From Firm-04 sp045600205 (GTDB lineage Bacteria; Bacillota; Clostridia; Oscillospirales; Ruminococcaceae): 64,000 bases of DNA. The stretch is from the NCBI GenBank assembly GCA_045600205.1, contig JAZRXM010000033.1, forward strand, positions 8,292-72,291, given 5' to 3'. Position 1 is the first letter of the stretch; every line of letters begins with the position of its first letter. A model generated the notes under the pieces. It saw only the letters and a program-made list of their open reading frames with translations, ran no database searches and was not told where the DNA came from. A program made the position numbers and the translations under genes. Shown here piece after piece: positions 1 to 8,158 of the stretch.

Positions 1-1784
1 CCACCTGCCCGTTTGTATCGCGTATCCACAAAATTGTCGCGGAACAATCCGCCAAAGGAAACGAAATTTTGATCGCAGGCGATGCCACACACCCTGAGGT
101 TCAGGGCATTGTCGGACATTGTGCCGAAAATTGCACAGTTTTTCATGATAAAACAGAGCTGAAATGCTTGATTGATAGAAAATTAAAAAGTTGTGGAAAA
201 CCTCTTGCAATTGTCGCGCAAACAACGTATAATAAACTATTATGGGAGGATTGTATAGAGGTTCTTCCAACGGAACATCCCGATTTGCTCGTATTCGATA
301 CAATATGCAACGCCACCGCCGCACGCCAGTCCGATGCAGACGCGCTTTCCAAGCAGTCTGATCTGATGATCGTTGCCGGCGGCAGACACAGTTCCAACAC
401 GGTGAAACTTTATGATGTGTGCCGCAGAAACTGCCCCACATGGCATATCGCTGAGCCACAGGAGCTGCTGCTTCTCTCTGAGGAGCTGCGTGCGGCTGCG
501 GACAGTGCGCTCACCCGGAAGGGCAGGGACAGTGTTTTGCAAATCGGCATTACCGCCGGAGCCAGTACACCCGACCACATCATTAAGGAGGTTCAAACAC
601 ATATGTCTGGAATTTTTGACACCGATACCACATCCCCGGAAAGCGAAGAGTTCCGAGCAGCATTTGAGGAGGAGCTTGACAAGTCTTTCAGAAAAATTCG
701 TACAGGAGACCGGGTCGTCGGCACCGTTGCGTCCATTAGCGGAAACAACGAAGTCATGGTTGATGTTGGTGCCAAGCAGACCGGTATTGTCACCCTCTCC
801 GAATTGACCAACGATTCTTCGAAGAAGCCCTCTGATCTCGTTAAGGTCGGCGATGAGCTCAACCTGATCGTCATTAAGGTCAATGACGCAGATGGTACTG
901 TTCAGCTTTCCAAGCGCCGCGTTGATGAGTCTATCGGCTTTGAAAACATCCTCAAGGCAAAGGAAGCAGACACCGTTCTCACCGGCACCGTCCAGAAAGC
1001 CGTCAAAGGCGGTCTGGAAGTCAACTGCGACGGCGTGCGTGTATTCATTCCCGCATCCCAGTCTGGTCTTGGTCGCGATGCTGACCTCAATACTCTGGTC
1101 AAGCAGGAAGTCCGTTTCGTCATCATCGACGTCAACGAGCAGCGCAAAAAGGCAGTCGGCTCCATCCGTCAGGTACAGAAGTCCGAGCGCGATGCAGCAA
1201 AGTCCAAGTTCTGGGAAACCGCTAAGGTCGGCGACACCTTCACCGGTGAAGTCAAGTCCCTCACCAGCTACGGCGCATTCGTAGATCTGGGCGGCATCGA
1301 CGGTATGGTTCACGTTTCCGAGCTGAGCTGGGCAAGAATCCACCAGCCGAGCGACGTTGTTTCCGTCGGCGATACCCTTGAGGTATACATCAAGGCTCTC
1401 AACCCCGAAACCGGCAGAATTTCTCTCGGCCACAGACGCGCTGAGGATAATCCTTGGGTCAAGTTCACCGAGAACTACCACGTTGACGATGTTGTGGAAG
1501 CAACTGTTGTTTCTGTTACTTCCTTCGGCGCATTTGCCCGCATCACTGACGGCGTTGACGGTCTGATTCACATTTCTCAGCTTTCCAACAAGCGTGTCAC
1601 CAACGTCAAGGACGTTCTGAATGTCGGTGATACCGTTCAGGTGAAGATCACTGAGATTGACACCGAAAAGAAGCGCATCAGCCTCTCTGTCCGCGCTCTG
1701 CTCGAAGATGCTGCTCCTGTTGAGGACGCAGGCGAAGAAGTCGTCTACTCCGATGAAACCGCTGAGGGCAGCGACAACGAATAA
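1..1784 (+). CDS. ispH: IspH-ribosomal protein S1 fusion, 5' end outside window
   Basis: The reading frame is already open at base 3, where TCPFV...IHKIV gives the second iron-sulfur cysteine of IspH, so the start lies upstream of the window. IspH (HMBDP reductase, last step of the MEP isoprenoid pathway) continues with HPEVQG, the third cysteine in DTICNATAARQ and the SSNT substrate motif, ending near base 600 with GITAGASTP. Four S1 RNA-binding repeats follow (about bases 690-890, 950-1130, 1210-1430 and 1470-1710), then an acidic tail. IspH-S1 fusions are known in Clostridia. The fusion would join isoprenoid synthesis to an mRNA-binding S1-like protein; why is not known. It ends at an intrinsic terminator. 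Confidence 0.95.
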   Translation, partial: TCPFVSRIHKIVAEQSAKGNEILIAGDATHPEVQGIVGHCAENCTVFHDKTELKCLIDRKLKSCGKPLAIVAQTTYNKLLWEDCIEVLPTEHPDLLVFDTICNATAARQSDADALSKQSDLMIVAGGRHSSNTVKLYDVCRRNCPTWHIAEPQELLLLSEELRAAADSALTRKGRDSVLQIGITAGASTPDHIIKEVQTHMSGIFDTDTTSPESEEFRAAFEEELDKSFRKIRTGDRVVGTVASISGNNEVMVDVGAKQTGIVTLSELTNDSSKKPSDLVKVGDELNLIVIKVNDADGTVQLSKRRVDESIGFENILKAKEADTVLTGTVQKAVKGGLEVNCDGVRVFIPASQSGLGRDADLNTLVKQEVRFVIIDVNEQRKKAVGSIRQVQKSERDAAKSKFWETAKVGDTFTGEVKSLTSYGAFVDLGGIDGMVHVSELSWARIHQPSDVVSVGDTLEVYIKALNPETGRISLGHRRAEDNPWVKFTENYHVDDVVEATVVSVTSFGAFARITDGVDGLIHISQLSNKRVTNVKDVLNVGDTVQVKITEIDTEKKRISLSVRALLEDAAPVEDAGEEVVYSDETAEGSDNE

Positions 1785-1828
1785 TCAAATAGAAAATCGT
1801 CCGGTGCTGTTCCGGTCGGATTTCCGAA

Positions 1829-1862
1829 AAGAGGACGGTTCTAAACCGCCCTCTTTTTTGTT
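1829..1862 (+). terminator. Intrinsic terminator after ispH-S1
   Basis: GAGGACGGTT, a CTA loop and AACCGCCCTC form a ten-pair stem with one mismatch, followed directly by TTTTTT. Confidence 0.85.
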
Positions 1863-1900
1863 TTTGGCAAATATCCCGTTGTTTTTGACGAATTTCAGCT

Positions 1901-1929
1901 TTGACATCTTACGCACATTATGTTATGAT
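1901..1929 (+). promoter_or_regulatory. Sigma-A promoter for the membrane/VWA operon
   Basis: TTGACA at 1901-1906 and TATGAT at 1924-1929 with a 17-base spacer. The start codon of the next gene is 34 bases further on, preceded by AAAGGAGA. Confidence 0.8.
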
Positions 1930-1962
1930 ATATATACAATATAGAAAGGAGAAATCCTTCCC

Positions 1963-2688
1963 ATGAAAAAAGGTACTACGCTGAAACTGGTACTCATCGC
2001 TTTGGCGGGAACCATCGGCGGAATCGTGCTTTCATCCCTGCTGCAAGGAAATATCCTCGCGCTTGTCGGCACGGTTGCGGTTACCCTCGCAGCCTGCGGC
2101 GTGGTCATGTATCTGAACAGTACAGGCTTCATCAGCAAATCCGATCAGTTGAAGGATGCACACGATTATCGCGAAGCTCTGACCGCTTGGCTCAAGGAAG
2201 GCACCCCGTTCAATGATATGATCCGTGTCGCGGTCAGTCATCTGGATTCCATGGAGCGTAAGCAGAAAGCTCTGCGCAGCATTCTCGATGATTCCAAAGA
2301 CAGCCCGTTTCTCACCACGGCGGACGAGGTCGAACAGTATATCCTTGGCAACTCCAAGCGCATCCTCAACCGCATCATGATTTTTGACGGCACGGACCGC
2401 AACAAACTCGATATGCATATTACCTATCTGCAAAAGCTGCTGCAACAGGATGCAAAAGTCCTGTCTGATTTTGAAAACCTCATTGTTGAAGTATCCCAGA
2501 TCGGTGACGACACTCAGGCGGAAATGCCCGTCCTCAAAGAACTGACCGAAGCACTGCACAGTGTCCGCGATGTGGGCGACGATACTGCAATGTGGAGTCA
2601 ACTGGATGCACAGACAGCTTCTCAGATGCCTGCTATGCCGCAGCAGCAGACCTATGAACAACAGCACAACCAACAGCGTATGATGTAA
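1963..2688 (+). CDS. Membrane-anchored protein with helical cytoplasmic domain
   Basis: 241 residues. Two closely spaced hydrophobic segments fill residues 7-52, followed by a charged, mostly helical region and a Gln/Met-rich tail. The plan (two N-terminal membrane helices, soluble helical part) recalls XpaC-type proteins, which often sit next to TelA or VWA genes, but the similarity I can see is weak and I do not assign the family. It has its own good promoter and is followed after 19 bases by the VWA gene, so the two are probably cotranscribed and may form one envelope complex. Confidence 0.8.
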   Translation: MKKGTTLKLVLIALAGTIGGIVLSSLLQGNILALVGTVAVTLAACGVVMYLNSTGFISKSDQLKDAHDYREALTAWLKEGTPFNDMIRVAVSHLDSMERKQKALRSILDDSKDSPFLTTADEVEQYILGNSKRILNRIMIFDGTDRNKLDMHITYLQKLLQQDAKVLSDFENLIVEVSQIGDDTQAEMPVLKELTEALHSVRDVGDDTAMWSQLDAQTASQMPAMPQQQTYEQQHNQQRMM

Positions 2689-2707
2689 TATCTGAAAGGA
2701 GCGTAAT

Positions 2708-4420
2708 ATGTCTACTAAATCATCTTCCAAAAATGTATTGGTCCTGATTATCATTGCCGTAGTAATGGTTGTTTGCATTATCGGCGGCTCTGCGATCATC
2801 AGCCAGAAAGGCAAATCCAAATCACAGATTTCCCATGAGGCTGCCATGTCGCAGATGGAAAGAAAGCTCAAGAAAATTGATGTCAAAACAGCAACCGCAG
2901 AGAAAGCCCCCGTTGAGATCAGCAACAACCTCGCGGACGAACTGCCCGACATTGATGTGAAGTATCCGCTGGGCGTCATCGGCTACGGCGACCTCAACAT
3001 TGAGATTTTCTCCTCGCCTGAAAAGGCATCCAAAGGTACGGATGGCTGGCTGCTCGAAACCGCAGAATCTTTCAACAAGGAACATATCGAAATTGGCGGC
3101 AGATGGGCTACCGTATCCATCCGCTCGATCGCTTCGGGTGCCGCTGTGGACTACATCATTTCCAACAAATATGTCCCGCAGGCATATACCCCCTCCAACA
3201 CCATTTTCGGTGAGCTGATCAAAGCACAGGGCGTAGATATCCGCATGGAGCGCGAGCGCATGGTCGGTAACACCGCCGGTATCCTCATCAACAAGAAAAC
3301 CTACAAAAAATTGCAGGAAGCACACGGCGGTGTCGTAGACATCAACACGATCATTCAGGCTACCATTGACAGTGAGATCACAATGGGTTACACCAACCCT
3401 TATTCCTCCTCTACGGGTATCAACTTCCTGCTTTCCGCGCTGAAAGCATTCGACAGCAACGATCTGTTCAGTGATGCTTCCGTTGAGAAATTCCAGAAGT
3501 TCCAGGCAAATGTACCGTTCGTCGCTTACACCACCCTCCAGATGCGTGATGCTGCTGACAGCGGCGTGCTGGATGCGTTCCTGATGGAATATCAGGGCAT
3601 GCACAATACCGCGGAACTGCGTGACTATGAGTTTGTTCCGTTTGGTATGCGCCACGATAACCCCATGTATGCAGTCGGCACTCTGAGAAGCGATGAGCAG
3701 GAATTGCTCAAACAGTTCACCGACTACTGCCAGACCGAAAAGAGCCAGAAGCTGGCTTCTCAGTACGGCTTCAACTATCAGGATGATTACAAGGATTCCA
3801 CACTGAACGACATCAAGGGCGATACCGTTCTGAGCGCACAGCACCTCTGGAAAACCGAAAAAGACTCCGGCAAGCCTGTCATGGCAGTCTTTATCGCTGA
3901 CGTTTCAGGTTCCATGGCGGGTGCACCGCTCCAGAACCTCCAGACTTCCCTGATCAACGCTTCCCAGTACATCAACACCACCAACTATGTTGGTCTGGTC
4001 AGCTACAGCACCAACGTCACCAAGAATCTTCCCATTGCCAAGTTTGACCTCAACCAGCGCAGCTACTTCACAGGTGCCGTACAGAGCCTCTCTCCGAGCG
4101 GCTCCACCGCAACCTACGACGCTGTTCTCGTTGGTCTGGATATGCTGATGGAAGAAAAGGCAAAGGTCGAGGCGGAAACAGGTGAAACCATTAAGCCTCT
4201 GCTGTTCGTCCTCAGTGATGGCGAAACCAACGTCGGAAACAACCTCAAAGACATCCGCCGCATCGTGGAAGGTCTGGAAGTCCCCTGCTACACGATCGGC
4301 TACAACGCAAACCTTTCCGCGCTGAGTGAACTTTCCTCCATTAATGAAGCTGCAAGCATCAACGCTGATAACGAAGACGTTGTTTACAGCCTCAAGAGCC
4401 TGTTCAACGCACAGATGTAA
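2708..4420 (+). CDS. Solute-binding-like domain fused to a VWA domain, membrane anchored
   Basis: 570 residues. One membrane helix at residues 9-31 acts as an uncleaved anchor. Residues about 90-370 resemble a periplasmic solute-binding protein of the type II fold (SSTGINFLLSALKAF is typical of the hinge region). Residues 390-570 form a von Willebrand A domain with the metal-binding MIDAS motif DVSGS at 398-402 and a later LSDGETN. Such SBP-VWA fusions occur in Firmicutes and Actinobacteria, with unknown ligands. The start follows AAAGGAG by seven bases. The VWA domain suggests metal-dependent binding to a protein or glycan outside the cell. Confidence 0.85.
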   Translation: MSTKSSSKNVLVLIIIAVVMVVCIIGGSAIISQKGKSKSQISHEAAMSQMERKLKKIDVKTATAEKAPVEISNNLADELPDIDVKYPLGVIGYGDLNIEIFSSPEKASKGTDGWLLETAESFNKEHIEIGGRWATVSIRSIASGAAVDYIISNKYVPQAYTPSNTIFGELIKAQGVDIRMERERMVGNTAGILINKKTYKKLQEAHGGVVDINTIIQATIDSEITMGYTNPYSSSTGINFLLSALKAFDSNDLFSDASVEKFQKFQANVPFVAYTTLQMRDAADSGVLDAFLMEYQGMHNTAELRDYEFVPFGMRHDNPMYAVGTLRSDEQELLKQFTDYCQTEKSQKLASQYGFNYQDDYKDSTLNDIKGDTVLSAQHLWKTEKDSGKPVMAVFIADVSGSMAGAPLQNLQTSLINASQYINTTNYVGLVSYSTNVTKNLPIAKFDLNQRSYFTGAVQSLSPSGSTATYDAVLVGLDMLMEEKAKVEAETGETIKPLLFVLSDGETNVGNNLKDIRRIVEGLEVPCYTIGYNANLSALSELSSINEAASINADNEDVVYSLKSLFNAQM

Positions 4421-4437
4421 TTACATATTTTACAAAG

Positions 4438-4473
4438 CATCGTCCTCTGCTCAGAGGGCGATGTTTTTTTGCA
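4438..4473 (+). terminator. Intrinsic terminator after the VWA gene
   Basis: CATCGTCCTCT and AGAGGGCGATG pair around a short loop and are followed by seven T residues. Confidence 0.9.
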
Positions 4474-4523
4474 ATCAGATATTTCTGTTTTGTAAATATT
4501 GCGTGAACATAATATGAATTTCG

Positions 4524-4551
4524 TTGCTTTTTTCAAATATTATGGTATACT
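4524..4551 (+). promoter_or_regulatory. Sigma-A promoter of htpG
   Basis: TTGCTT at 4524-4529 and TATACT at 4546-4551 with a 16-base spacer. The CIRCE operator starts five bases after the -10 box, so it covers the likely transcription start. Confidence 0.75.
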
Positions 4552-4555
4552 GAAT

Positions 4556-4582
4556 TTAGCACTCATATCAAATGAGTGCTAA
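4556..4582 (+). promoter_or_regulatory. CIRCE operator (HrcA binding site)
   Basis: TTAGCACTC, nine bases, GAGTGCTAA: both arms match the CIRCE consensus without a mismatch. It overlaps the expected start site of htpG, so HrcA should repress this gene and heat or protein stress should release it. Confidence 0.96.
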
Positions 4583-4621
4583 AAATCCAAATTATGCTTC
4601 TCAGAAAGGTGACGTATTTTC

Positions 4622-6511
4622 ATGGAACAAAAACAATTTCAAGCTGAATCCAAGCGTATGCTCGACTTGATGATTCACTCCATCTATACCCACAAGGAAA
4701 TTTTCCTCCGTGAGCTGATCTCCAATGCATCCGATGCCATCGACAAACTCTATTTCCGCTCCCTCACCGATGACAAGGTCGGCATTGCAAAAAATGATTT
4801 CTGCATTCAACTCCTGCCTGATAAGGAAACCCGCACCCTCACCATCATTGATAACGGTATCGGTATGACAGACAAGGAACTGGAACAGAACCTCGGTGTG
4901 ATCGCACATTCCGGCTCCCGTGCTTTCAAAACCGAGAATGCGCTCGACGAAAATACCGACATCATCGGACAATTCGGTGTCGGCTTCTACTCCGCATTCA
5001 TGGTCGCCAAGCGCGTGACTGTCCGCACCAAGGCTTACGGCTCCGATACCGCCTATATCTGGCAGTCCGAGGGCGTAGACGGCTACACCATTGATACCTG
5101 CGAAAAAGACAGCGTCGGTACGGAAATCATACTGGAACTGCTCGATGATACCGATGACGAAAAATACAGCGATTATCTGGAAGAATACCGCCTGCGCTCC
5201 CTCGTCAAAAAATATTCCGACTACATCCGCTTCCCTATCCGCATGGAAACCACCCACGAACAGCTCAAAGAAGGCACCGAGGATGAGTACGAGGAAACCA
5301 CAGAACTCGAAACGCTCAACAGTCAGACCCCGATGTGGAAAAAGAATAAAAATGAGCTGAGCGATGCGGATTACGAGAAATTCTACCGCGACAAGTTCTA
5401 TGACTATACCGCACCGCTCATGCATATTCACAGCCGCAGCGAGGGTGCTGTCACCTATAATTCCCTGCTCTATATCCCCTCAAAAGCCCCCTATGACTAC
5501 TACACCAAGGAGTACGAAAAAGGCTTGCAACTTTATGCATCCGGCGTCATGATCATGGACAAATGTGCTGATCTGCTTCCCGACCACTTCAGCTTTGTCC
5601 GCGGTCTGATCGACTCCGAGGATCTTTCGCTGAACATTTCCCGTGAGATGCTCCAGCATGACCGCCAGCTCAAACTGATTTCCAAGTCCGTCGAAAAATC
5701 CATTAAAAACGAGCTTTCCAAAATGCTCAAAACCGACCGCAAAAAGTATGAGCAATTCTGGGACGCATTCGGCATCCAGATCAAATTCGGTGTATATAAC
5801 GGCTTTGGTGCCAACAAAGAGATGTTACAGGATCTGTTGCTGTTCCGCAGTTCTGCCGGCGAAAACGACGACAGCTTCACCACCCTTGCAGAGTACGTTT
5901 CCCGTATGCGCGAGGATCAGAAGTTCATCTACTACGCGGCAGGCGCGAATATCACACGCTGCAAATCGCTGCCCACCACCGAACTGGTACTCGACAAGGG
6001 CATGGAAGTTCTCTATCTGACCGAAAATGTTGATGAATTTGCCCTCAAAATGCTCGGTAAGTACGCCGACAAGGAATTCAAAAACGTTTCCGCCGGCGAT
6101 CTGGGACTCGAATCTGAGGAAGATAAGTCCGCACTGGAAGCGAAAAATGAAGAATCCAAGGACCTGTTTGAGGCTATGCAGAAGGCACTCAACGGCAAGG
6201 TCAAGAGTGTGCGCCTTTCCGGCAGATTGAAAACGCATCCCGTCTGCCTGACCTCCGAAGGCAATCTTTCTCTGGAAATGGAGAAAGTCCTCAACACCAT
6301 GCCAAACGGCGAAAAAGTTCAGGCAGAGCGCGTACTGGAATTGAATCCCGACCACCCGATTTTCGCAACTATGCAGCGTTTGCTGAACGAGGATCAGGAC
6401 AAACTCGCCAAGTATTCCGAACTGCTCTATCATCAGGCAATGCTGATCGAGGGAATGCCCCTGGAGGATCCCGTTGCACTCAGCACTTTGATTTGCGATC
6501 TTATGGTATAA
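4622..6511 (+). CDS. htpG: Molecular chaperone HtpG (Hsp90)
   Basis: 629 residues, the usual length for bacterial Hsp90. The N-terminal ATP-binding domain is complete: FLRELISNASDA near residue 26, DNGIGM near 79 and GQFGVGFYSAF near 122. The middle domain carries RGLIDSEDLSLNISRE, and the C-terminal dimerisation part ends without a eukaryotic EEVD tail. It is a single-gene unit between its own promoter and a strong terminator. The start ATG lies about 11 bases after GAAAGG. The CIRCE site places it under HrcA, unlike Bacillus subtilis htpG, which is not in the HrcA regulon. Confidence 0.98.
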   Translation: MEQKQFQAESKRMLDLMIHSIYTHKEIFLRELISNASDAIDKLYFRSLTDDKVGIAKNDFCIQLLPDKETRTLTIIDNGIGMTDKELEQNLGVIAHSGSRAFKTENALDENTDIIGQFGVGFYSAFMVAKRVTVRTKAYGSDTAYIWQSEGVDGYTIDTCEKDSVGTEIILELLDDTDDEKYSDYLEEYRLRSLVKKYSDYIRFPIRMETTHEQLKEGTEDEYEETTELETLNSQTPMWKKNKNELSDADYEKFYRDKFYDYTAPLMHIHSRSEGAVTYNSLLYIPSKAPYDYYTKEYEKGLQLYASGVMIMDKCADLLPDHFSFVRGLIDSEDLSLNISREMLQHDRQLKLISKSVEKSIKNELSKMLKTDRKKYEQFWDAFGIQIKFGVYNGFGANKEMLQDLLLFRSSAGENDDSFTTLAEYVSRMREDQKFIYYAAGANITRCKSLPTTELVLDKGMEVLYLTENVDEFALKMLGKYADKEFKNVSAGDLGLESEEDKSALEAKNEESKDLFEAMQKALNGKVKSVRLSGRLKTHPVCLTSEGNLSLEMEKVLNTMPNGEKVQAERVLELNPDHPIFATMQRLLNEDQDKLAKYSELLYHQAMLIEGMPLEDPVALSTLICDLMV

Positions 6512-6515
6512 TGAC

Positions 6516-6558
6516 AAAAAGGCTTCGCTTTCTTTCGTGGAAAGCGAAGCCTTTTTTT
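6516..6558 (+). terminator. Terminator after htpG, probably bidirectional
   Basis: AAAGGCTTCGCTTTC and GAAAGCGAAGCCTTT form a 15-pair stem flanked by A5 and T7 runs, so it can serve htpG and the convergent sigma operon. Confidence 0.92.
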
Positions 6559-6583
6559 GTATGATCTGCGATAGAATCTTTCA

Positions 6584-7519
6584 TTATCCCAGTTGTGTAA
6601 ACACCAGAGCAGACTGACGATACATTGTATCGGATTCTTTCATCAGCAGAACGGTATCAGCAATGGTGAGCAAGCCGTCATGATTGGCATCAACGGCACG
6701 AGTCGGAACACTACGGTTTGCACCATCAAAAACCGTGGTCGTTGTTGTAGTGGTTGTTTCGTCACCATCCACACCATTCTCCGCGAATTTGGTGGTGCCC
6801 ATTGAATTTCCGCCGCTCGGGCCCTGACCGGAACTGCCGCCGCCATCTTTTGGATCACCACCCGTGGGGGGATCATCTCCGCCGCCTCCGCCAATATGTT
6901 CATGTGTTTGTGCGTGGTTGACCGTAGTTACCACGCTCGATCCCTGCGTGGAAGGCGGAATATACTGCGTGGTGACGATGACAGCCCTTGTAGTCACTAC
7001 TCCAACCGTTGTAAGCACTGTAGCCTGCGTAACGGGCGATACCGTAGTCTGCGGCGGCTGCGTTACAACAGGAATGGTCTGCGTGACAACAGGAACGGTT
7101 TGTGTCACTGCCGTACCTGTCTGTGTTGCCTGCGAAACAGGCATGGTATTGGTCACAATCTGCGGATTCGTTTCGGCAGGCTTTGTCTGCGGAGCGGTCG
7201 TGACAGGGTTTGATGCAGGTTGGGTAGTGGTAGTGATGCCATGATTCGGATCAATCGGGAGCTGCGGCGTTTTTTGCCGCCAAATGGCAACAGAAGAAAT
7301 GACAACTGCCAGACAGGCAACTGCTGCCATCGCAATCGGGAATGGACGCTGCCAGACAGGTCTTTTCTGAGGTTTGATTTTCGCAAGCACCGCATCCTGA
7401 ATTCTGCCGATCGCGGCGTCATCTTCATCCGGCGTCAGACCCAGATCGAGTTCTTCCATCAACGCGGCAGTTTCCTCAGGTGTCAGATCCTGAAACATTT
7501 CTTCAATCTTGATTGCCAT
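6584..7519 (-). CDS. Membrane protein with half-dockerin, putative anti-sigma factor
   Basis: 311 residues from the ATG at 7519, which sits eight bases after GGAGG; a longer reading to 7693 would overlap the sigma gene with unlikely sequence. Residues 1-70 are cytoplasmic and acidic (DLTPEETAALMEEL), a single membrane helix follows at about 73-93, then a long outside segment rich in Thr, Pro and Gln, a Gly/Asp-rich stretch and a run of eight Thr. The last 36 residues hold one dockerin-type calcium loop, DANHDGLLTIADTVLLMKES. The gene overlaps the sigma gene by 17 bases, the usual arrangement for sigma/anti-sigma pairs. No zf-HC2 cysteine motif is present, so the anti-sigma role is inference from topology and overlap. 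Confidence 0.75.
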   Translation of the reverse strand: MAIKIEEMFQDLTPEETAALMEELDLGLTPDEDDAAIGRIQDAVLAKIKPQKRPVWQRPFPIAMAAVACLAVVISSVAIWRQKTPQLPIDPNHGITTTTQPASNPVTTAPQTKPAETNPQIVTNTMPVSQATQTGTAVTQTVPVVTQTIPVVTQPPQTTVSPVTQATVLTTVGVVTTRAVIVTTQYIPPSTQGSSVVTTVNHAQTHEHIGGGGGDDPPTGGDPKDGGGSSGQGPSGGNSMGTTKFAENGVDGDETTTTTTTTVFDGANRSVPTRAVDANHDGLLTIADTVLLMKESDTMYRQSALVFTQLG

Positions 7520-8066
7520 CTGCATCACCTCCCAACAATTTCTTGAGTTTATCCTTCGCACGGGAAATGCGCATTTCAACGGTACCCGTGCGCATTGAAA
7601 GGCGTTCAGCGATTGTGAGCGCGGTTTCTCCGAAGTAGTACTTCCAGATGATAATGCTGCTGTCGGGCTCTCCAAGAGAACGAATCGCTGCAATCAATTT
7701 GGATTTGTCTTCTGCTTGAATGACCTGTTCTTCGGGATTCGGCGCGGAATCTGCAATCACAGCATCTTCATTCAGTTCCTCAGTTTCAGGAGTATTTTTT
7801 TTGCCGCGGTAGTAATCAATGCACATACGCACTGCCATGGTAATCAGCAGACTGCGAATGGTTCCGCGTGCAAGGTCGATCTGCTCACGTTTCTGATAGA
7901 ATGAGAACAGAATATCACTGACCAGCTCCTCATGCTCCTGCGGGGATTGTCCGCTGAGTCTGCGGCGCACAATGGATAGTACCAACCCTGTGTACTCATT
8001 CATCAATGACTGGCAGCCTTCCTGCGGATTCTTGAGCAATTGCGTCAAAAGTACTGCATCATCCAA
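7503..8066 (-). CDS. ECF-type RNA polymerase sigma factor
   Basis: 187 residues. Region 2 runs from about residue 25 to 90 (LVSDILFSFYQKRE, then IDYYRGKK). Region 4 covers about 130-180 with the helix-turn-helix LTIAERLSMRTGTVEMRISRAKDKLKKLL. There is no region 3, as in extracytoplasmic-function sigma factors. ATG 8066 follows GGGGTGAGG. The 3' end overlaps the membrane partner gene. The promoter is not obvious; a hairpin (CACTTC/GAAGTG) lies in the 92-base leader. The regulon is likely to involve the envelope or secreted fibre-degrading proteins, judging only from the partner's dockerin. Confidence 0.88.
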   Translation of the reverse strand: MDDAVLLTQLLKNPQEGCQSLMNEYTGLVLSIVRRRLSGQSPQEHEELVSDILFSFYQKREQIDLARGTIRSLLITMAVRMCIDYYRGKKNTPETEELNEDAVIADSAPNPEEQVIQAEDKSKLIAAIRSLGEPDSSIIIWKYYFGETALTIAERLSMRTGTVEMRISRAKDKLKKLLGGDADGNQD

Positions 8067-8158
8067 GGAACCTCACCCCTTTTCTGCGGGGGAATACTTT
8101 GCCTTTCACTTCTGTATACGGAAGTGGGCAGCAAAACCCCACACTATCTAATAAATAT

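Noticed and set aside
240..1571. 443-codon open frame on the minus strand
   Set aside because: Antisense to the clear IspH-S1 gene; no ribosome site, and the sequence has no family features.
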